Positions 16,195 through 24,675 of a stretch of 64,000 nucleotides of DNA are shown piece by piece; position 1 is the stretch's first letter, and every line of letters begins with the position of its first letter. The notes beneath the pieces were generated by a model. The model had not been told where the DNA came from. It ran no database searches and was given only the letters and a program-made list of their open reading frames with translations. The translations under genes were made by a program, and so were the position numbers. This DNA is from CAWBJP01 sp963789165 (GTDB lineage Bacteria; Actinomycetota; Acidimicrobiia; IMCC26256; BP-133). The stretch covers positions 496,001 to 560,000 of the forward strand of contig CAWBJP010000003.1 of the NCBI GenBank assembly GCA_963789165.1, given 5' to 3'.

Positions 16195-17972
16195 AGCTCC
16201 TGCCAGCTCCCGATGGCCGGCGGCGCCAAAAGGGGTTCCGGGTTGGGGACGAGACTCAGGTCGCCCCCGAGGTTCACCAGCAGCAGGCGGTCCGATCCCC
16301 AGGGGGCGAAGAAGCGCAACACGAAGGCCTCCGGGCCGAGCACGGCGCCGTCGACGGTCACGTGCGGAAGGGCGATGACGGCGTCGTCACGGCGGAGGTG
16401 GAGCAGATCGCGGTGGAGAAGGACGATCTCGGCGTTGGTCGCGGCCTCCGCATGGTCCAGCCGGCAGTCCTCGAACGTGGCTCGGGCATTGGGCGGGGCC
16501 ATGCCTTCGAAGCGCAGGGCCCGGGCCATGCTCACGAACTGCCCGACCTGGGTTGTGCGGCCGGCCCGCACCGCCTCGGCCAGCTCGTCTTCATGGTCAG
16601 CGAAGTAGTGGAAGGGGCTCGAGGCGGCGAACTCCTGACCCTGGAACAGCTGCGGTACCGGGGGGCTGAGCAGGAGCAGCGCGGTCAGCGCCCGCAGGCG
16701 GCCGGGACTCGTCAGTTCGTGGAGGCGCCGGCCCCGGAACGTGTTCGCCACCTGGTCGTGGGTCTGGAGGTAATGGACGAACCGCCGGGGTCCGAGGTCG
16801 AGCGAGAAGGAGCCCCGGGGGTTGGCCTGCCAGCTGTACCACTGCCCCTGATAGAGATATCCCCGTTTGACGCAGGACACCAGCTCCTGCGGTGCACCGC
16901 GGTAGTCCGTCCGGTACGCCTCCTGCCGGCCCGTGGCCGCCACGGTGGCGCTGTGGTGGAAGTCGTCGTTCACGGCGACGTCGAGGCCGTGACCGCCCCG
17001 GTCCGGGGCCCGCAACATGATCGGGTCCTGAGGTTCGTTCTCGGCCACCAACAGGATGCGCCGTCTCGGGGCGGCGGCCCGGGCCGCGGTGGTGATGGCG
17101 GTGAGGATGTGCTCGGCTGAAGCGTCGATGATGGCCTGGGCGGCGTCGATCCGGAGGCCGTCGAGATGGAACTCGTCAATCCAGTGAACGGCGTTGGTGA
17201 TGAAGAACTCCCGCACCGGCCCCGAATCGGCGTCGTCGAAATTGAGCGCCTGCCCCCACTCGTTGTCGTGCCGATCGGTGAAGTAGTGCGGGGAGAAGCG
17301 GTCGAAGACTGCGCCGTCGGGCCCGAGGTGGTTGTAGACGACGTCGAGGATCACGGCCAGACCGGCGGCATGGGCGGCGTCGACGAAGCGCCGCATCTCG
17401 TCAGGGCGGCCATAGAGCCGGGTCGGGGCGAACAGGTCGACCCCGTCGTAGCCCCAGCCGAAGGAACCGGGGAATTCCGCCACCGGCATCAACTCGATGG
17501 TCGTCACCCCGAGATCGGCCAGGCGCGCCAGATGCGCTTGGGCGGCAGGCCACCTTCCTTCCGGGGTGAAGGTCCCCACGTGGATCTCGTAGATCACATG
17601 CTCGTCAGCCGCCAGCCCCCGCCAGCCCTTGTCGGTCCATGCGAAGGTGGAGGGGTCGATGATCTCGGATGGGCCGAACGGGCCGGCGGGCTGGAAGCGG
17701 GACGCCGGGTCGGGGCTCAGACTCCCGTCGTCCAACCCGAACAAGTAGAGATCTCCCGCGGCCGGGCCCGGGACGAACCCCGAGAAGTAGCCGCCGGTCT
17801 CGCGATCGAGCCGGATCGTCTGGCGCCGGGGCACGACGAGGGCGTCGGCCACGTCGGCCGCCGAAGGTTCGAGGAGGACAACGTCGAGCGCCCGGTGGGC
17901 CGGGGCCCAGACCCGGAAATGCGTGCCCCCCGGGCCCGGTTCCGCACCGATGGGAGCGTGGCGCGCCACCAC
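16086..17972 (-). CDS. treZ: Malto-oligosyltrehalose trehalohydrolase
   Basis: The GTG at 17972 has a GGGGGGCGG stretch upstream and places the start just before the conserved APIGAEPGPGGTHFRVWAP, the N-terminal E-set domain of TreZ. The GH13 barrel follows with EIHVGTFTPEGRW, GYDGVDLFAPTRLYGRPDEMRRFVDAAHAAGLAVILDVVYNH (about 200-240), the nucleophile region GLRIDAAQAI (Asp), the general acid region LLVAENEP (Glu) and HDQVAN. The length (628 aa) is normal. TreZ releases trehalose from malto-oligosyltrehalose made by TreY. It sits between ferredoxin upstream and the debranching enzyme downstream. Confidence 0.92.
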   Translation of the reverse strand: MVARHAPIGAEPGPGGTHFRVWAPAHRALDVVLLEPSAADVADALVVPRRQTIRLDRETGGYFSGFVPGPAAGDLYLFGLDDGSLSPDPASRFQPAGPFGPSEIIDPSTFAWTDKGWRGLAADEHVIYEIHVGTFTPEGRWPAAQAHLARLADLGVTTIELMPVAEFPGSFGWGYDGVDLFAPTRLYGRPDEMRRFVDAAHAAGLAVILDVVYNHLGPDGAVFDRFSPHYFTDRHDNEWGQALNFDDADSGPVREFFITNAVHWIDEFHLDGLRIDAAQAIIDASAEHILTAITTAARAAAPRRRILLVAENEPQDPIMLRAPDRGGHGLDVAVNDDFHHSATVAATGRQEAYRTDYRGAPQELVSCVKRGYLYQGQWYSWQANPRGSFSLDLGPRRFVHYLQTHDQVANTFRGRRLHELTSPGRLRALTALLLLSPPVPQLFQGQEFAASSPFHYFADHEDELAEAVRAGRTTQVGQFVSMARALRFEGMAPPNARATFEDCRLDHAEAATNAEIVLLHRDLLHLRRDDAVIALPHVTVDGAVLGPEAFVLRFFAPWGSDRLLLVNLGGDLSLVPNPEPLLAPPAIGSWQELWSSEDPRYGGSGTPESDVRTAWTLAAHSALFLGSP

Positions 17973-18009
17973 CGCCGCCCCCCGCCGGGGCTGACGCTCG
18001 GCGGCCGGT

Positions 18010-18402
18010 TCAGTCAGCAAAGACGTCTCGGTTGTGCTGGATGAAGAACGTGTGGTCGTGGCCCTTGTTCTCATCCGAGGAGTTGTAGGCGCTCTTCCCG
18101 TTCCCGGTCGGGACGTGCTCGTCGGAATAGATCGCTCCGACCGGACACACGTCGGGCTGATAGCACGCGGTGCACGACGTGCATTCGTCGGTATGCACGT
18201 AGAGCATGCTGTCCCCGAACACGTCGATCGCGTCCGTCGGCGCGTGGCTGTTCTCGATTACTCCATCGCCCGCTTGGACCTCGGAGAAGAGGACATTGTT
18301 CGTCGGGTCGAATTCATAGATGCACTGCACGGGGCAGACGTCGACACAGGCTCGGTCCTTCACGTCGATGCAGGCCTCGGTGATGATGGCGATACCAGCC
18401 AT
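18010..18402 (-). CDS. Ferredoxin with two iron-sulfur clusters
   Basis: This 130-aa protein starts at ATG 18402, three bases after the stop of the FtsH gene, so the two are probably cotranscribed. Cys-rich motifs lie near residues 11-27 (ACIDVKDRACVDVCPVQCI) and 73-88 (CTSCTACYQPDVCPVGAIY), the pattern of bacterial 7Fe/8Fe ferredoxins with an acidic middle. A C-terminal tail (about 35 residues, KSAYNSSDENKGHDHTFF) extends beyond the minimal ferredoxin. It is a cytosolic electron carrier, and its partner is unclear. The pairing with ftsH is unusual. Confidence 0.9.
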   Translation of the reverse strand: MAGIAIITEACIDVKDRACVDVCPVQCIYEFDPTNNVLFSEVQAGDGVIENSHAPTDAIDVFGDSMLYVHTDECTSCTACYQPDVCPVGAIYSDEHVPTGNGKSAYNSSDENKGHDHTFFIQHNRDVFAD

Positions 18403-18405
18403 CGG

Positions 18406-20319
18406 TCACCGCCCCATAGGGGTCAGAGCCGGCCGGGCCGGTGGTGTGGGTGACCGGAGGGCGGCGTCGACGTCGGTGCCGTCGATCGTTTCGCGTTCGA
18501 GGAGGACCTCGACGAGCCGGTCCAGACCGTCCCGCCGCTCGGTGAGGAGGCTCAGGGCCCGCGCCTCAGCTTCCCGCAGCAGGCGGCCCACCTCCTCGTC
18601 CATGATGCGCTGGGTCGCCTCGGCGTAGGGACGGCTGCGCACCTCCTCGTTCCCGAGATACAGCGGGGACCCGGTGGAGAAGCCCACCGGCCCCAGCACC
18701 TTGCTCATGCCGAAGTCGCGCACCATCCGGGTGGCGAGGTCGGTGGCGCCGGCCAGGTCGTTGGAGGCTCCGGTGGAGGCCTCACCGAGCACGATCAGCT
18801 CGGCCGCCCTTCCCCCCATGCGCACGGCCAGGGAGTCGACCAGGTAGCTCTCGGGGTACAGGTGGCGCTCGTCGACCGGGAGCTGCTCGGTCACGCCCAG
18901 GGCCCGGCCGGCGGGCAGGATCGTGACCTTGGCCACGGGGTCGGCATGCTCGGAGAGGGCCGCCACCAGGGCATGGCCGGCCTCGTGGACGGCCACCGCG
19001 TGCTTCTCGTCGGGGAGCAGCGCGTTCACCGCGTCCCGGCGTCCGAGGAGGATCCGGTCGCGGGCCTCCGAGAAGTCCTCGGCGCTGATCACGTCCCGCT
19101 CGGCCCGGACGGCGACGATGGCCGCCTCGTTGACCAGGTTGGCCAGGTCGGCTCCGGAGAATCCCGGCGTGGCCCGGGCCACGATACCCAGATCGACATC
19201 GTCTCCGAGCTGCTTGCCCTTGGTGTGGACGTCCAGGATGGCGGCCCGCTCCACCTGCTTGGGGAGCGGGATCTCGACCTGGCGGTCGAAGCGCCCGGGC
19301 CGCAGCAGTGCCGGGTCGAGGATCTCGGGCCGGTTCGTGGCCGCCATGACCACCACGCCCGTAGTCGGGTCGAAGCCGTCCAGCTCGGCCAGCAACTGGT
19401 TGAGGGTCTGTTCCCGCTCGTCATTGGAGAACATGGCGCCCCGGCGCTGGCCGATGGCATCGACCTCGTCGATGAAGACGATCGAAGGTGCCCGCTTGCG
19501 GGCATCGGCGAACAGGTCCCGGACCCGGGAGGCTCCGACTCCGACGAACATCTCCACGAAGCCGGAACCGGTGACCGAGAGGAAGTCCACGCCGGCCTCG
19601 CCCGCCACCGCCCGGGCCAGCAGCGTCTTGCCCGTCCCCGGCGGCCCGACCATGAGCACACCGCGGGGGCCGATGGCTCCGGCCTTGGAATAACGGTCGG
19701 GGTACTTCAGGAAGTCGACGACCTCGCTGACCTCGCGCTTCGCCCCTTCGTACCCGGCGATGTCACTGAACCGGGTCGACGGTTTCTGGGCGTCGTACAC
19801 CTTGGCCCGCGACTTCCCGATCCCGCCGAGACCAGCGGCCATCTGGCGGCCGGTGCGCCGTCCCATCCACAGAAAGACTCCGATGATGAGGAAGATGGGG
19901 AGCAGGCTCACGAGAACCGAGAGGAACGAGGTCTGGGCGCGGAGGCCGCGGATCTGAACGCCGTGTTGCTCCAGCATGGGAGTGAACTGATCGTCGCCCA
20001 GCGCGGTCGGGATCTGGGAGGTGTAGCGACCGCCCTTCTTCAGGTCGCCGGTCACGCGGCCGTTCTCGTCGATGGCCGCGGTGGCCACGCGGTCCTCCTG
20101 CACCGCCACCCGGAGCGCGGAGTAGGTGAACGTCCGGGCTTCCGGAGCCGTGGATGGCCGGACGAGCAAAGCCACCGCGACGCCCAGCCCGAGCATCACG
20201 AACAGTGCCTTCCATTTCGGAGGGGTGGGGGCCGCGGGCGGGGTCGGGCGGTCCGGCGGCGGCCCGGGTCGGGCCGAATTGGACGCATGCCGACCCCGGA
20301 CCTTCTGATCGTCTCGCAT
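18406..20319 (-). CDS. ftsH: ATP-dependent zinc metalloprotease FtsH
   Basis: The ATG at 20319 follows GGAGG by 6 bases. The product (637 aa) has two transmembrane segments (about residues 35-55 and 135-155) flanking a small extracytoplasmic domain, Walker A GPPGTGKT, Walker B IVFIDEVDAIG, the second-region motif ATNRPEILDPALLRPGRFDR, and the M41 zinc site HEAGH. This is a complete, canonical FtsH for membrane protein quality control. It diverges strongly from the second FtsH-like protein at 2455-4302. The ferredoxin gene follows immediately. Confidence 0.95.
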   Translation of the reverse strand: MRDDQKVRGRHASNSARPGPPPDRPTPPAAPTPPKWKALFVMLGLGVAVALLVRPSTAPEARTFTYSALRVAVQEDRVATAAIDENGRVTGDLKKGGRYTSQIPTALGDDQFTPMLEQHGVQIRGLRAQTSFLSVLVSLLPIFLIIGVFLWMGRRTGRQMAAGLGGIGKSRAKVYDAQKPSTRFSDIAGYEGAKREVSEVVDFLKYPDRYSKAGAIGPRGVLMVGPPGTGKTLLARAVAGEAGVDFLSVTGSGFVEMFVGVGASRVRDLFADARKRAPSIVFIDEVDAIGQRRGAMFSNDEREQTLNQLLAELDGFDPTTGVVVMAATNRPEILDPALLRPGRFDRQVEIPLPKQVERAAILDVHTKGKQLGDDVDLGIVARATPGFSGADLANLVNEAAIVAVRAERDVISAEDFSEARDRILLGRRDAVNALLPDEKHAVAVHEAGHALVAALSEHADPVAKVTILPAGRALGVTEQLPVDERHLYPESYLVDSLAVRMGGRAAELIVLGEASTGASNDLAGATDLATRMVRDFGMSKVLGPVGFSTGSPLYLGNEEVRSRPYAEATQRIMDEEVGRLLREAEARALSLLTERRDGLDRLVEVLLERETIDGTDVDAALRSPTPPARPALTPMGR

Positions 20320-20414
20320 CTCGGACCTCCCGGCATCCAGAACCATGGGATGCGCAACCGGGGTCTCGAGTAGCGCGGGGACGGCGGGCGGACTGCCCGC
20401 GAACAACCTTGAGC

Positions 20415-21320
20415 CTACACCTGTATGGCCGTGCTTGGTCTCCAGACACCTATGGGGAAGACCGGCGTCTCGTGCCCCGGCCGGCCGCCGACCGTGTGGT
20501 CCTGCTTGGCCCGGTACATGGCGGAGTCGGCCGCGTGAATGAGCGCGGCGGGCTGGTCGTCTCCACCCGCGGAAACAGCCACGCCGATGCTGGCCGCCAC
20601 GTGAAGTTCCATGCCCTGGACCGAAAAGAGCGGCTCGAAGGCAGCTGCGATGCGCTGGGCGATGGCGGGCGCCTCGGAGGCCCGTGCGAGGTCCTCGCAG
20701 ACGACGACGAACTCGTCGCCGCCCCACCGGCCCAGGGTGTCGGCCGGTCTGACCACGGGACGGAGCCGCTCGGCGATGCGCACCAGAAGCTCGTCGCCGC
20801 CGGCGTGGCCGAGGGCGTCGTTGATCCGCTTGAAGCCGTCGAGGTCGAAGAAGATGACCGCGGCGAGGGTCGATCGCCGGCTGGCGCGGGCCAGGGCGAG
20901 CTGCAGATGGTCGAGGATCAGGGAACGGTTGGCCAGACCGGTGAGGGGGTCATGGAGGGCGGCGACGCGACTCGTTTCCGCGGCGCGCAGCTTGCTGGCG
21001 GCGGCCTCGAGGATGTCGGCCACCGATTCCGCAAAGGCGACCTCGTACTCGTCCGGCTCGGGGAGACGCTCGAAGGCGCGGGCGGTCGGAGTTGGAAGGG
21101 CCCGGTGCACGAGTGCGGCGGCTTCCGCCAGCAGTGGGCCCCGCTCGGTCGCTTTCAGCGCGTTCCTGGCGAAGCGGGCCAAGGCGCTCTGCTCGGCCAG
21201 TCTCCGCTCGAGGAACAGGCCACTGGGATCGGAGCTGGAGGGGGCGGAACGGGGGACGGAGGCGGGCGGGGTCCGGGCCTCATCTGCCGACCCGGTGTGA
21301 GACAGGTCGTGGCGTCTCAT
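20415..21320 (-). CDS. Diguanylate cyclase (GGDEF) with N-terminal sensor remnant
   Basis: The ATG at 21320 follows AAAGG by 4 bases. The product is 301 aa. The C-terminal half holds a complete GGDEF domain: DPLTGLANRSLILDHL, FFDLDGFKRINDALGHAGGDELL and GRWGGDEFVVV (around residue 195), then SIGVAVS and ADSAMYRAKQ. It should make cyclic di-GMP. No RxxD inhibitory site is obvious. The first 120 residues have ALKATERGPLLAEAAALVHRAL, the usual opening helix of a GAF domain, and then a helix leading into GGDEF; the rest of the GAF domain is missing. No transmembrane segment is seen. It is divergent from leader copy C and the secreted-protein genes at 21.6 kb. Confidence 0.9.
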   Translation of the reverse strand: MRRHDLSHTGSADEARTPPASVPRSAPSSSDPSGLFLERRLAEQSALARFARNALKATERGPLLAEAAALVHRALPTPTARAFERLPEPDEYEVAFAESVADILEAAASKLRAAETSRVAALHDPLTGLANRSLILDHLQLALARASRRSTLAAVIFFDLDGFKRINDALGHAGGDELLVRIAERLRPVVRPADTLGRWGGDEFVVVCEDLARASEAPAIAQRIAAAFEPLFSVQGMELHVAASIGVAVSAGGDDQPAALIHAADSAMYRAKQDHTVGGRPGHETPVFPIGVWRPSTAIQV

Positions 21321-21521
21321 CGGGCCTTTCAGCCGAAATTGCGGATGACGGGAGATCACCAGTCATTTGCCTGCACATCGACTGTCGGCCTGACCACCGC
21401 AAGACATAAGCGGCCTTCCAACGATTTACGCCGCTTTCACCGCACTTGATCCGCTTTTTTTGACGTCGCAGGCGAAACCAACCGGGAAATTGAATCTGGA
21501 CCCCTGTGGTAGCGTCGGGCT

Positions 21522-21596
21522 GTTCACGGGGATTGAATGACCTGTGATGACGGCGCTGCTCCGGACCCTGGTGGCGAAATCCACCAGAGAGACCAG
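21522..21596 (+). ncRNA. Leader RNA element, copy C
   Basis: The sequence GGCGCTGCTCCGGACCCTGG (21551-21570) is nearly identical to copy A, followed by GGTGGCG-AAAT-CCACC and GACCAG (21591-21596). Only CTGG/CCAG pairing remains in P4, and the TTG start follows directly. A -10-like TAGCGT (21510-21515) lies upstream, as in copy D. Confidence 0.5.
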
Positions 21597-21785
21597 TTGA
21601 GCGTTCTGCCGTTCCTTCCCTTGTTCGCCACCCCAGCCTTAGCCCAGTTGCCTCATGTGAGCGGCACCTTGGCCTCGACGAGCGCGGCAGGAGTGGGCAT
21701 CTACTTCCTGCTGGTGGCTACCTCCATCACGCTCGGCGCCATCGGCCTCCGTCTCGGGCTGTCGAAGCCGGCGACTGACCACTGA
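21597..21785 (+). CDS. Small secreted/membrane protein (62 aa)
   Basis: A TTG start at 21597 is inferred from its position behind leader copy C and from the protein it opens: MSVLPFLPLFATPALAQLPH (signal-peptide-like), then a second hydrophobic segment GVGIYFLLVATSITLGAIGL and a short polar tail (SKPATDH). Longer in-frame starts would read through the leader. It ends 41 bp before the beta-propeller-like gene, and the two probably share one transcript. No family was recognised. Confidence 0.5.
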   Translation: MSVLPFLPLFATPALAQLPHVSGTLASTSAAGVGIYFLLVATSITLGAIGLRLGLSKPATDH

Positions 21786-21826
21786 TATCCCCCACCGACG
21801 TTTCTCTTCTTTGGAGGTCCTCTTCC

Positions 21827-23173
21827 ATGCTCCATTCGCCTCGACGGCGTTCCGCCGTTGCCCTCACCTCCCTCCTCGCCCTCGCCGCCGCCCTTCTGAT
21901 GCCGCTCACCGCGGCCCGGGCCGCGGACCCCATCTCGCTCGTTACAGTCGCGGACTCGCTCGGCGACACGCCCCAAGTCCAAGGCTCCGCCAACGAGCCC
22001 AAGGCAGACATCACCGCCGCCAGCGCCCGGTACCAGAACGACCTGGTCACGTTCACCATGAACCTCGCCACGGGAGACGACCTGTCCAGCCCCACCGGCG
22101 AGAATCAGCTCTACTGGTACATCATGGACAACGCCGGAAATGAGGCTTGGGTGTCATTGACCCGGGACCCAAATGGCCTCGGCGAGGTGGTCATGGGTGA
22201 GCCGTATAATTCGCCGGCCATCGGCGACCCGTCGCGACACTGCCCGGGGAGCATGGCCACCTTCGACGTCTCAGCCGGCACCTACTCGGCGTCGGTCCCC
22301 GCCTCCTGCATCGGCTCGCCCGCCTCGTTCCAGTGGTGGGCCTACCGTCAATCCGCCACCAGCAACGGGGCAGTCTCCGGTATCGACACCGCGCCGGATG
22401 ACGGCTTCGCCGCCGCGGTCACCAACACCAAGGTGACCGGCTACTGGGCCATGGGCTCGGACGGCATCGTCTACAAGTTCGGCGACGCGCCCCTGTTCGG
22501 TTCGGCACCGTCGTCAGTCCTCAGCATGGTCGACATCGAAGCGTCCCCTCACGGCACCGGTTACTGGACCATGGACTCGAAGGGTGTCGTCGGCGCCTTC
22601 GGCCCGCCCCACTTTGGCAACGTCACCAACCTCAAGGCCAATGAGAGAGCGGTCAGCATCTCGGGCACGCCCACCGGCGCGGGCTACTGGGTCTTCACCA
22701 ACCTGGGTCGGGTGGTTGCTTTCGGCGACGCCAACAAGAACCTTGGTGACGTGTCCTCCTCGACGCTCAACGGCGAGATCCTCGACTCCTCCTCCACCCC
22801 GTCCGGCAACGGCTACTACATGGTGGGTAGCGATGGCGGGGTGTTCACACAAGGAGACGCCAACTTTGAGGGGTCCATGGGCGGCTTCAAGCTCAACCAG
22901 CCCGTCCAGTCGATCGTCCCCGACCCCGACGGCATCGGCTACTGGCTCGTGGCCTCCGACGGCGGCGTGTTCAGTTTCAAAGCCCCGTTCCGGGGATCGA
23001 CCGGCAGTTTGAAGCTGAACAAGCCCATGACCGGCATGGTGCCCTACGGCGACGGTTACCTGATGGTGGCCGAGGACGGGGGCGTCTTCAACTTCAGCAA
23101 CCTGCCCTTCTCCGGCTCGCTCGGCAACAACCCGCCGACCAACGCGATCGTGTCCATCACCGCGCTCAGCTGA
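21827..23173 (+). CDS. Secreted protein with GYW..DGGVFxFG repeats
   Basis: The ATG has GGAGG 9 bases upstream. The product (448 aa) has a signal peptide ending near AARAADP (residue 30). Residues about 30-180 form a beta-rich domain of unknown type. Residues about 200-448 contain six or seven repeats of about 40 residues (GTGYWTMDSKGVVGAFG, GIGYWLVASDGGVFSFK..PFRGSTG and similar). These repeats are common in secreted actinobacterial proteins and resemble a beta-propeller. There is no sorting tail. It probably acts in the cell wall or outside the cell. It is transcribed behind leader copy C and ends in a good hairpin at 23210. Confidence 0.75.
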   Translation: MLHSPRRRSAVALTSLLALAAALLMPLTAARAADPISLVTVADSLGDTPQVQGSANEPKADITAASARYQNDLVTFTMNLATGDDLSSPTGENQLYWYIMDNAGNEAWVSLTRDPNGLGEVVMGEPYNSPAIGDPSRHCPGSMATFDVSAGTYSASVPASCIGSPASFQWWAYRQSATSNGAVSGIDTAPDDGFAAAVTNTKVTGYWAMGSDGIVYKFGDAPLFGSAPSSVLSMVDIEASPHGTGYWTMDSKGVVGAFGPPHFGNVTNLKANERAVSISGTPTGAGYWVFTNLGRVVAFGDANKNLGDVSSSTLNGEILDSSSTPSGNGYYMVGSDGGVFTQGDANFEGSMGGFKLNQPVQSIVPDPDGIGYWLVASDGGVFSFKAPFRGSTGSLKLNKPMTGMVPYGDGYLMVAEDGGVFNFSNLPFSGSLGNNPPTNAIVSITALS

Positions 23174-23209
23174 CCTCTCCGGCGATCGCCGCCGGCACGT
23201 GAAAAGAGA

Positions 23210-23233
23210 GAGCCCGGACCTCGTGTCCGGGCT
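23210..23233 (+). terminator. Hairpin terminator
   Basis: GAGCCCGGAC (23210-23219) pairs with GTCCGGGCTC (23224-23233) around a short loop. It lies 36 bases after the stop of the secreted repeat-protein gene, between convergent genes. Confidence 0.7.
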
Positions 23234-23268
23234 CCCTTCGTTGTCAGACCGTCCCGCTCGCTTGGTGC

Positions 23269-23628
23269 TCAGACTGCGTCGAGCGACTGCAGGGCCGGCC
23301 CTGCTTCGATGAGGCCGGTGAGGCCGCAAAAGACGAGGACGTCCCGGGCGCACCTCGACGGGGACCGCAGGGTCAAGGTGCGGGACTGCCGGCGGAGCAG
23401 ATTCCGGGCGCTGATCAGCGCGCCGATCGTCGCCAGGCCCAGGAACGTCACCCCGCTCAAGTCGACGATCAGGTCGGCGTCGTCGGCGGAGGTGGCGTCC
23501 GCCAGCGTGTCGGTCAGGACGGGCACGGTGGCGATGTCGTGCTCACCTTCGAGCCAGACGACGGTCCGGTCGCCGTCGCGGGACACGAGTGGTACCCCCG
23601 TATCAGGGGGAGAAACGGAAAGGACCAT
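23269..23628 (-). CDS. STAS-domain anti-sigma factor antagonist
   Basis: The ATG at 23628 is chosen because the leader-E ribosome-binding site CCAGGGAG lies about 9 bases upstream. The product (119 aa) is a single STAS domain with the conserved switch-loop region DLIVDLSGVTFLGLATIGALISARN, where the phosphorylatable Ser/Thr would sit at the TFLG..TIG turn. Proteins of this type bind and inactivate anti-sigma kinases in partner switching. No anti-sigma factor gene is adjacent; GAF-ANTAR regulators lie upstream. Control by a shared leader element ties it to the surface genes. Confidence 0.85.
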   Translation of the reverse strand: MVLSVSPPDTGVPLVSRDGDRTVVWLEGEHDIATVPVLTDTLADATSADDADLIVDLSGVTFLGLATIGALISARNLLRRQSRTLTLRSPSRCARDVLVFCGLTGLIEAGPALQSLDAV

Positions 23629-23637
23629 GACAGCCAG

Positions 23638-23740
23638 CTCCCTGGTAGGCCAAGCGTCGTTTGACGCGCTGCCAAGGGTCTGGAGCACCGCTCCCGGCCG
23701 GCCAAAGTGCCGGCCCACACGTGTGGGATCTCGTCGTGCT
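23638..23740 (-). ncRNA. Leader RNA element, copy E (long form)
   Basis: The order of parts is as in copy D: GCACGACGAGATCCC (shared exactly with D), then a CCCACACGTGTGGG palindrome, P2 GGCCGGC-ACTTT-GGCCGGCC, P3 GGAGC-GGT-GCTCC, and P4 CC(T)TGG...CCAGG around the inner hairpin GCGTC-AAAC-GACGC. CCAGGGAG is the ribosome-binding site of the STAS gene. A -10-like TACCTT (23747-23752) lies 6 bases upstream of the element. Confidence 0.65.
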
Positions 23741-23822
23741 GATTTCAAGGTACACCCGTCGCTAACGATTCGTCTCCCCGCCCCAAGGAGCGAAGCGGAC
23801 AAACCGACGACGAGCTGCGTGC

Positions 23823-24572
23823 TCAGGAAACGAGAGGATCCGGTGCCCGAGGTGCAGAACGCGGAGCCTCAGGCACCAGGGTGCCTTCGATGACGGCCTG
23901 CGCAACGTCGACGAGCAGCAGATTGTGGCTGCGGGCATGGTTGCGCAGCCACGAGAAGGCGGCCTCCATGTCGAAGCCGGATCGCTCGGCGAGCATGCCC
24001 TTGGCCTGCTCGATCATGATGCGGCTGTGAAGGGCGTGGTTGAGCTGGTCGACCACGAGGTGGGCCTGGACAGCGGCGCGGTGCTGGAGGATACCGATGG
24101 TGGCGACGTCGGCCAGCGCCTGGGCGGCGATCGCGTCGGCTTCGTCCAACATTCCCTCGTCGACCCGGAACAGGTTGAGGGCGCCGATGGTCACGCCCCG
24201 CAAGCGCATCGGCATGGCGTGCACCGACTTGAAACCGGCCGCGAGGGCCACGGGCCCGAACCGGGGCCAGTGTGCCGGATCCGTGGCCAGGTTATGGCTC
24301 ATCGAGGCTTGGCCAGACCGGAAGCAGTCCGGGCACGGGCCTTCCTGGGACTGGATCTCGAACAGCTCGACGAGGCGCATCTCCTCGCTGGAGGAGGCCA
24401 CCACCCGCAGGTCCCCCTCAGGGGCGGACAGCATCAGGCCGGCGGCGTCCACATCGAGCACCTCCACACACCGATCGGCGAGCAGGGTGAGCAGTTCCAC
24501 AACATCGAAGTTGTCCACGAGGGTGTCGGCCAACTCGACCAAGGTCCGGGCCAGCAGGGCTTCCCTGGGCAT
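23823..24572 (-). CDS. GAF-ANTAR domain transcription antitermination regulator
   Basis: The ATG at 24572 follows AGGAGG by 5 bases. Residues about 5-165 form a GAF domain (LVELADTLVDNFDVVELLTLLADRCVEVLDVDAAGLML ... GALNLF). Residues about 170-230 form an ANTAR RNA-binding domain (VVDQLNHALHSRIMIEQAKGMLAERSGFDMEAAFSWLRNHARSHNLLLVDVAQAVIEG). ANTAR proteins bind paired hexaloop hairpins in nascent RNA and prevent termination. It is 249 aa. A second GAF-ANTAR gene lies directly upstream with 103 bp between them. Confidence 0.92.
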   Translation of the reverse strand: MPREALLARTLVELADTLVDNFDVVELLTLLADRCVEVLDVDAAGLMLSAPEGDLRVVASSSEEMRLVELFEIQSQEGPCPDCFRSGQASMSHNLATDPAHWPRFGPVALAAGFKSVHAMPMRLRGVTIGALNLFRVDEGMLDEADAIAAQALADVATIGILQHRAAVQAHLVVDQLNHALHSRIMIEQAKGMLAERSGFDMEAAFSWLRNHARSHNLLLVDVAQAVIEGTLVPEAPRSAPRAPDPLVS

Positions 24573-24675
24573 CGGAACCTCCTTTCTCAGCCCGCCTCCG
24601 CGCTTCTCTGGACGGGGCCGGCCCTGCGACGATGGTACCCGGCCCAGGGCCCGATTGCGGAACCTCCTGCCTTTC

